NCBI GenBank assembly: GCA_947493585.1
Contig: CANLRI010000001.1
Span: 1,116,001 to 1,180,000, forward strand
Direction of reading: 5' to 3'
DNA from: an uncultured Planococcus sp.
GTDB lineage: Bacteria > Bacillota > Bacilli > Bacillales_A > Planococcaceae
Length of the DNA: 64,000 nt
The notes beneath the pieces are model-generated. The model saw only the letters and a program-made list of their open reading frames with translations, did no database searches and was not told where the DNA came from. Positions 63,101 through 64,000 of the stretch are shown here, piece after piece. How positions within the stretch are numbered: position 1 is the stretch's first letter; each line of letters starts with the position of its first letter. A program made the translations under genes and the position numbers.

Positions 63101-63740
63101 ACGTTCCAAGCAATCGGTGACGGAAATGAAAAGGCTGCAGCTATTGCAACGTTCGGATGAGCCGGAATCGTTTATCCAAGATTATCAGCCGAAAGCGCAA
63201 AAGAAAGCGCCTCATCGTCCGGATTTCCTGATGGATCGCAAACTGTCAGCGGCAGATATTGGTACAGCAGTCCATACCGTCATGCAGCATTTGCCGCTTG
63301 AGCGCAAAATGGATGTCGGTGAAATCGGGCAATTTCTTGAGGAGTTAACGGGCCGCGAGATTTTAACTAAGGAAGAAGCGCAAGCTGTCAAAGCTGAACA
63401 ACTCGAAGCCTTTTTCCACAGTACGATTGCACAGCGCATGATGAACGCTGAAGATATCAGGCGGGAAGTTCCTTTCACTTATGCACGTCCTGATGCAGAC
63501 GGCGACTATCAGATCGTCCAAGGGATTGTCGATTGCCTGTTCAAGGAAGACGGGGAATGGGTCCTGCTTGATTACAAAACGGATCAAACGCGCGGCATGG
63601 GCAATGTCCAATCGGCCATGAAAGAGCGCTACTCGATCCAATTATCGGTTTACCAAGAAGCGGTTGAAGCAATTTTGCGCATCCCGATCAAACAACGTGT
63701 CTTGTATTTGTTCGCTACGAATGAAGAAGTGGAAGTCTAG
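60135..63740 (+). CDS. addA: Helicase-nuclease AddAB, subunit AddA
   Basis: A 1201-residue UvrD-type 3'-5' helicase with a C-terminal nuclease. Motifs in order: Q-motif and Walker A SAAAGSGKTAVL, motif Ia VVTFTNASAAEMR, motif II VDEYQDTN, motif III GDVKQSIYRFR, motif V VHKSKGLEFPVV, motif VI VAMTRAKEKLYL, and nuclease LDYKTDQT near the end. AAGGAG lies 10 bases before the ATG within addB. Operon addB-addA; the following DUF418 gene starts 10 bases after the stop and may be read through. Confidence 0.96.
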   Translation: MIPEKPNDATWTDEQWQAIWAKGQDMLVSAAAGSGKTAVLIKRMIEKVLDEQDPISVDELLVVTFTNASAAEMRHRMSAALEQAVAAQPESVHLKKQLRLINKAQISTLHSFCLQVVKQYAYLLEIDPGFRIAGDTEAALLRDDVMEAVLESAYEGEVREKVYRLADSFTSDRSDQAMEILLGKLYDYSRVHPEPEMWLEQLPKLYDVPEHATIDELPFMEELKMTIRHSFEAALDLLDEGWELSTRPDGPAILEENFRMDATLIRAAIDALDESWASLHAYARNIKWERLASVKKDSCDPQLAEEAKARRNEAKKLFNDVKDGYFTRAPERLLEEMREMAPLMTTLVDLTKRFAEDYKALKIDRGLVDFSDLEHYALKILSDGGDPSAIAQDYRARFKEVLVDEYQDTNMLQETILGLVKSGSEQDGNLFMVGDVKQSIYRFRLAEPMLFLGKYSRFNREAHETGLRIDLNANFRSRKEVLDGTNYIFSQIMGERVGEISYDEDAALKPKAPYPDEDVPIHLTLIHEPETEETEEMPVDMDKSQWEARWIAKKIRLMIDAGTLVHDPWSGKERPLEYRDIVVLMRSMTWSGDFSDEFKMAGVPLYAELSGGYFDALEVMIMLNTLRVIDNPYQDIPLAAVLRAPFFGLQENELAAIRLADSKGTFYDALKAFIRIGTMAEETRLKLSRFTSSLHAWRNLARRGSLSELIWKVYLDTNYYEMAGAMSNGKQRQANLRALHDRALEYEKTAFRGLFRFLRFIDRMRERGDDLGTAKSLSEKENVVRLMTVHKSKGLEFPVVFFAGTGRPFNEMDFHKPYLFDQQYGLAVKAVNPETRIEYTSLPYLAVKEMKQLQMKAEEMRVLYVAMTRAKEKLYLTASIKDLDRLLEKWKTASGDLLLPDFKRSRAKSYLDWIGPAVSRHPDAEELHAGGEVLEHHSRFQIDIVETVSLEEPQLLLEAQHDRPEAEADAALIHSRFDFTYPHRAAVEKRSKQSVTEMKRLQLLQRSDEPESFIQDYQPKAQKKAPHRPDFLMDRKLSAADIGTAVHTVMQHLPLERKMDVGEIGQFLEELTGREILTKEEAQAVKAEQLEAFFHSTIAQRMMNAEDIRREVPFTYARPDADGDYQIVQGIVDCLFKEDGEWVLLDYKTDQTRGMGNVQSAMKERYSIQLSVYQEAVEAILRIPIKQRVLYLFATNEEVEV

Positions 63741-63750
63741 GAGGATTATT

Positions 63751-64000
63751 TTGAAATTACAACCGATTTCTTTACACGAACGGGTGGACGCCATCGATTT
63801 GATGAGGGGATTTTCATTATTCGGGATCCTGCTCATCAATATGCTGGCCTTCCACACGCCTTTAAGCTACATCGATCCGTATAAATGGTTCAGCGGAAAT
63901 ATGGATCAAACCATTTTTACTGGCTTGGATATTTTTGTCCAGGCAAGTTTTTATCCATTATTTGCAATGTTGTTTGGGTACGGCTTGATGATGCAGTTTT
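63751..64000 (+). CDS. DUF418 / YeiB-like membrane protein, partial (cut by window end)
   Basis: Only the first 83 residues are in the window. TTG start at 63751 with AGGAGG six bases upstream. RVDAIDLMRGFSLFGILLIN is the hallmark opening of the DUF418/YeiB group of acyltransferase-like membrane proteins, followed by the second helix (FYPLFAMLFGYGLMM). The gene continues beyond base 64000. Function unknown. Confidence 0.8.
   Translation, partial: MKLQPISLHERVDAIDLMRGFSLFGILLINMLAFHTPLSYIDPYKWFSGNMDQTIFTGLDIFVQASFYPLFAMLFGYGLMMQF

Overview
The window is a chromosomal stretch of a low- to moderate-GC Gram-positive bacterium. Gene content, strong AGGAGG-type ribosome binding sites and gene order all point to the Bacillales. 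The order tagO - LCP - yvyE - degS - degU - degV - comFA - comFC ... hpf - secA - prfB - yvjA - cccB - ftsE - ftsX ... minJ ... csbA is the Bacillus subtilis order with pieces missing. The missing flagellar block and the overall style suggest the family Planococcaceae (Planococcus or a relative). That placement is an inference; no rRNA gene is present to confirm it. I saw no tRNA, rRNA, CRISPR array, prophage or insertion sequence.

Layout. 0-9.6 kb: isocitrate lyase (aceA) divergent from a LytTR regulator with a perfect palindrome between them, a small membrane gene antisense to the end of a degenerate M50-like gene, a LysM protein, a TRM11-like RNA methylase, and a catabolic run patA-rocB-cupin. 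9.6-14.4 kb: aspartokinase facing the threonine operon hom-thrC-thrB, with back-to-back promoters and a palindrome. 14.4-19.9 kb: gabD, then a transporter with two amidohydrolases (acyl- or carbamoyl-amino-acid salvage). 20-24 kb: a small winged-helix regulator, an orphan Wzz-like protein with a BioF2/GNAT-like transferase, an alkyltransferase-like DNA repair protein and a C26 glutamine-amidotransferase-fold hydrolase.

24.1-25.8 kb holds the most striking locus. An XRE-HTH/TPR regulator of RRNPP type is followed after 9 bases by a secreted 134-residue precursor carrying six copies of a 16-residue unit with core SRIPEPWSV. The copies differ only at silent positions. This looks like a quorum-sensing receptor with a multi-copy pheromone precursor. 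I do not recognise it as a described system.

26-30 kb: general-stress genes (two YflT-domain proteins and CsbD) with SigB-like promoters, plus brnQ. 30-40.5 kb: envelope, DegS-DegU and competence genes (tagO, LCP, yvyE, degSU, degV, comFA, comFC), with an exonuclease and a lipoprotein inserted. 40.6-54.8 kb: hpf, secA, prfB (with the programmed +1 frameshift), a Na+/H+ antiporter, yvjA, cccB, ftsEX, a PcsB/EnvC-like murein hydrolase activator, a TlpA-like thioredoxin coupled to a trans-sulfuration enzyme, minJ and csbA. 54.8-64 kb: azlCD, a DedA/VTT membrane protein, addB-addA with a candidate LexA box, and the start of a DUF418 membrane protein cut by the window end.
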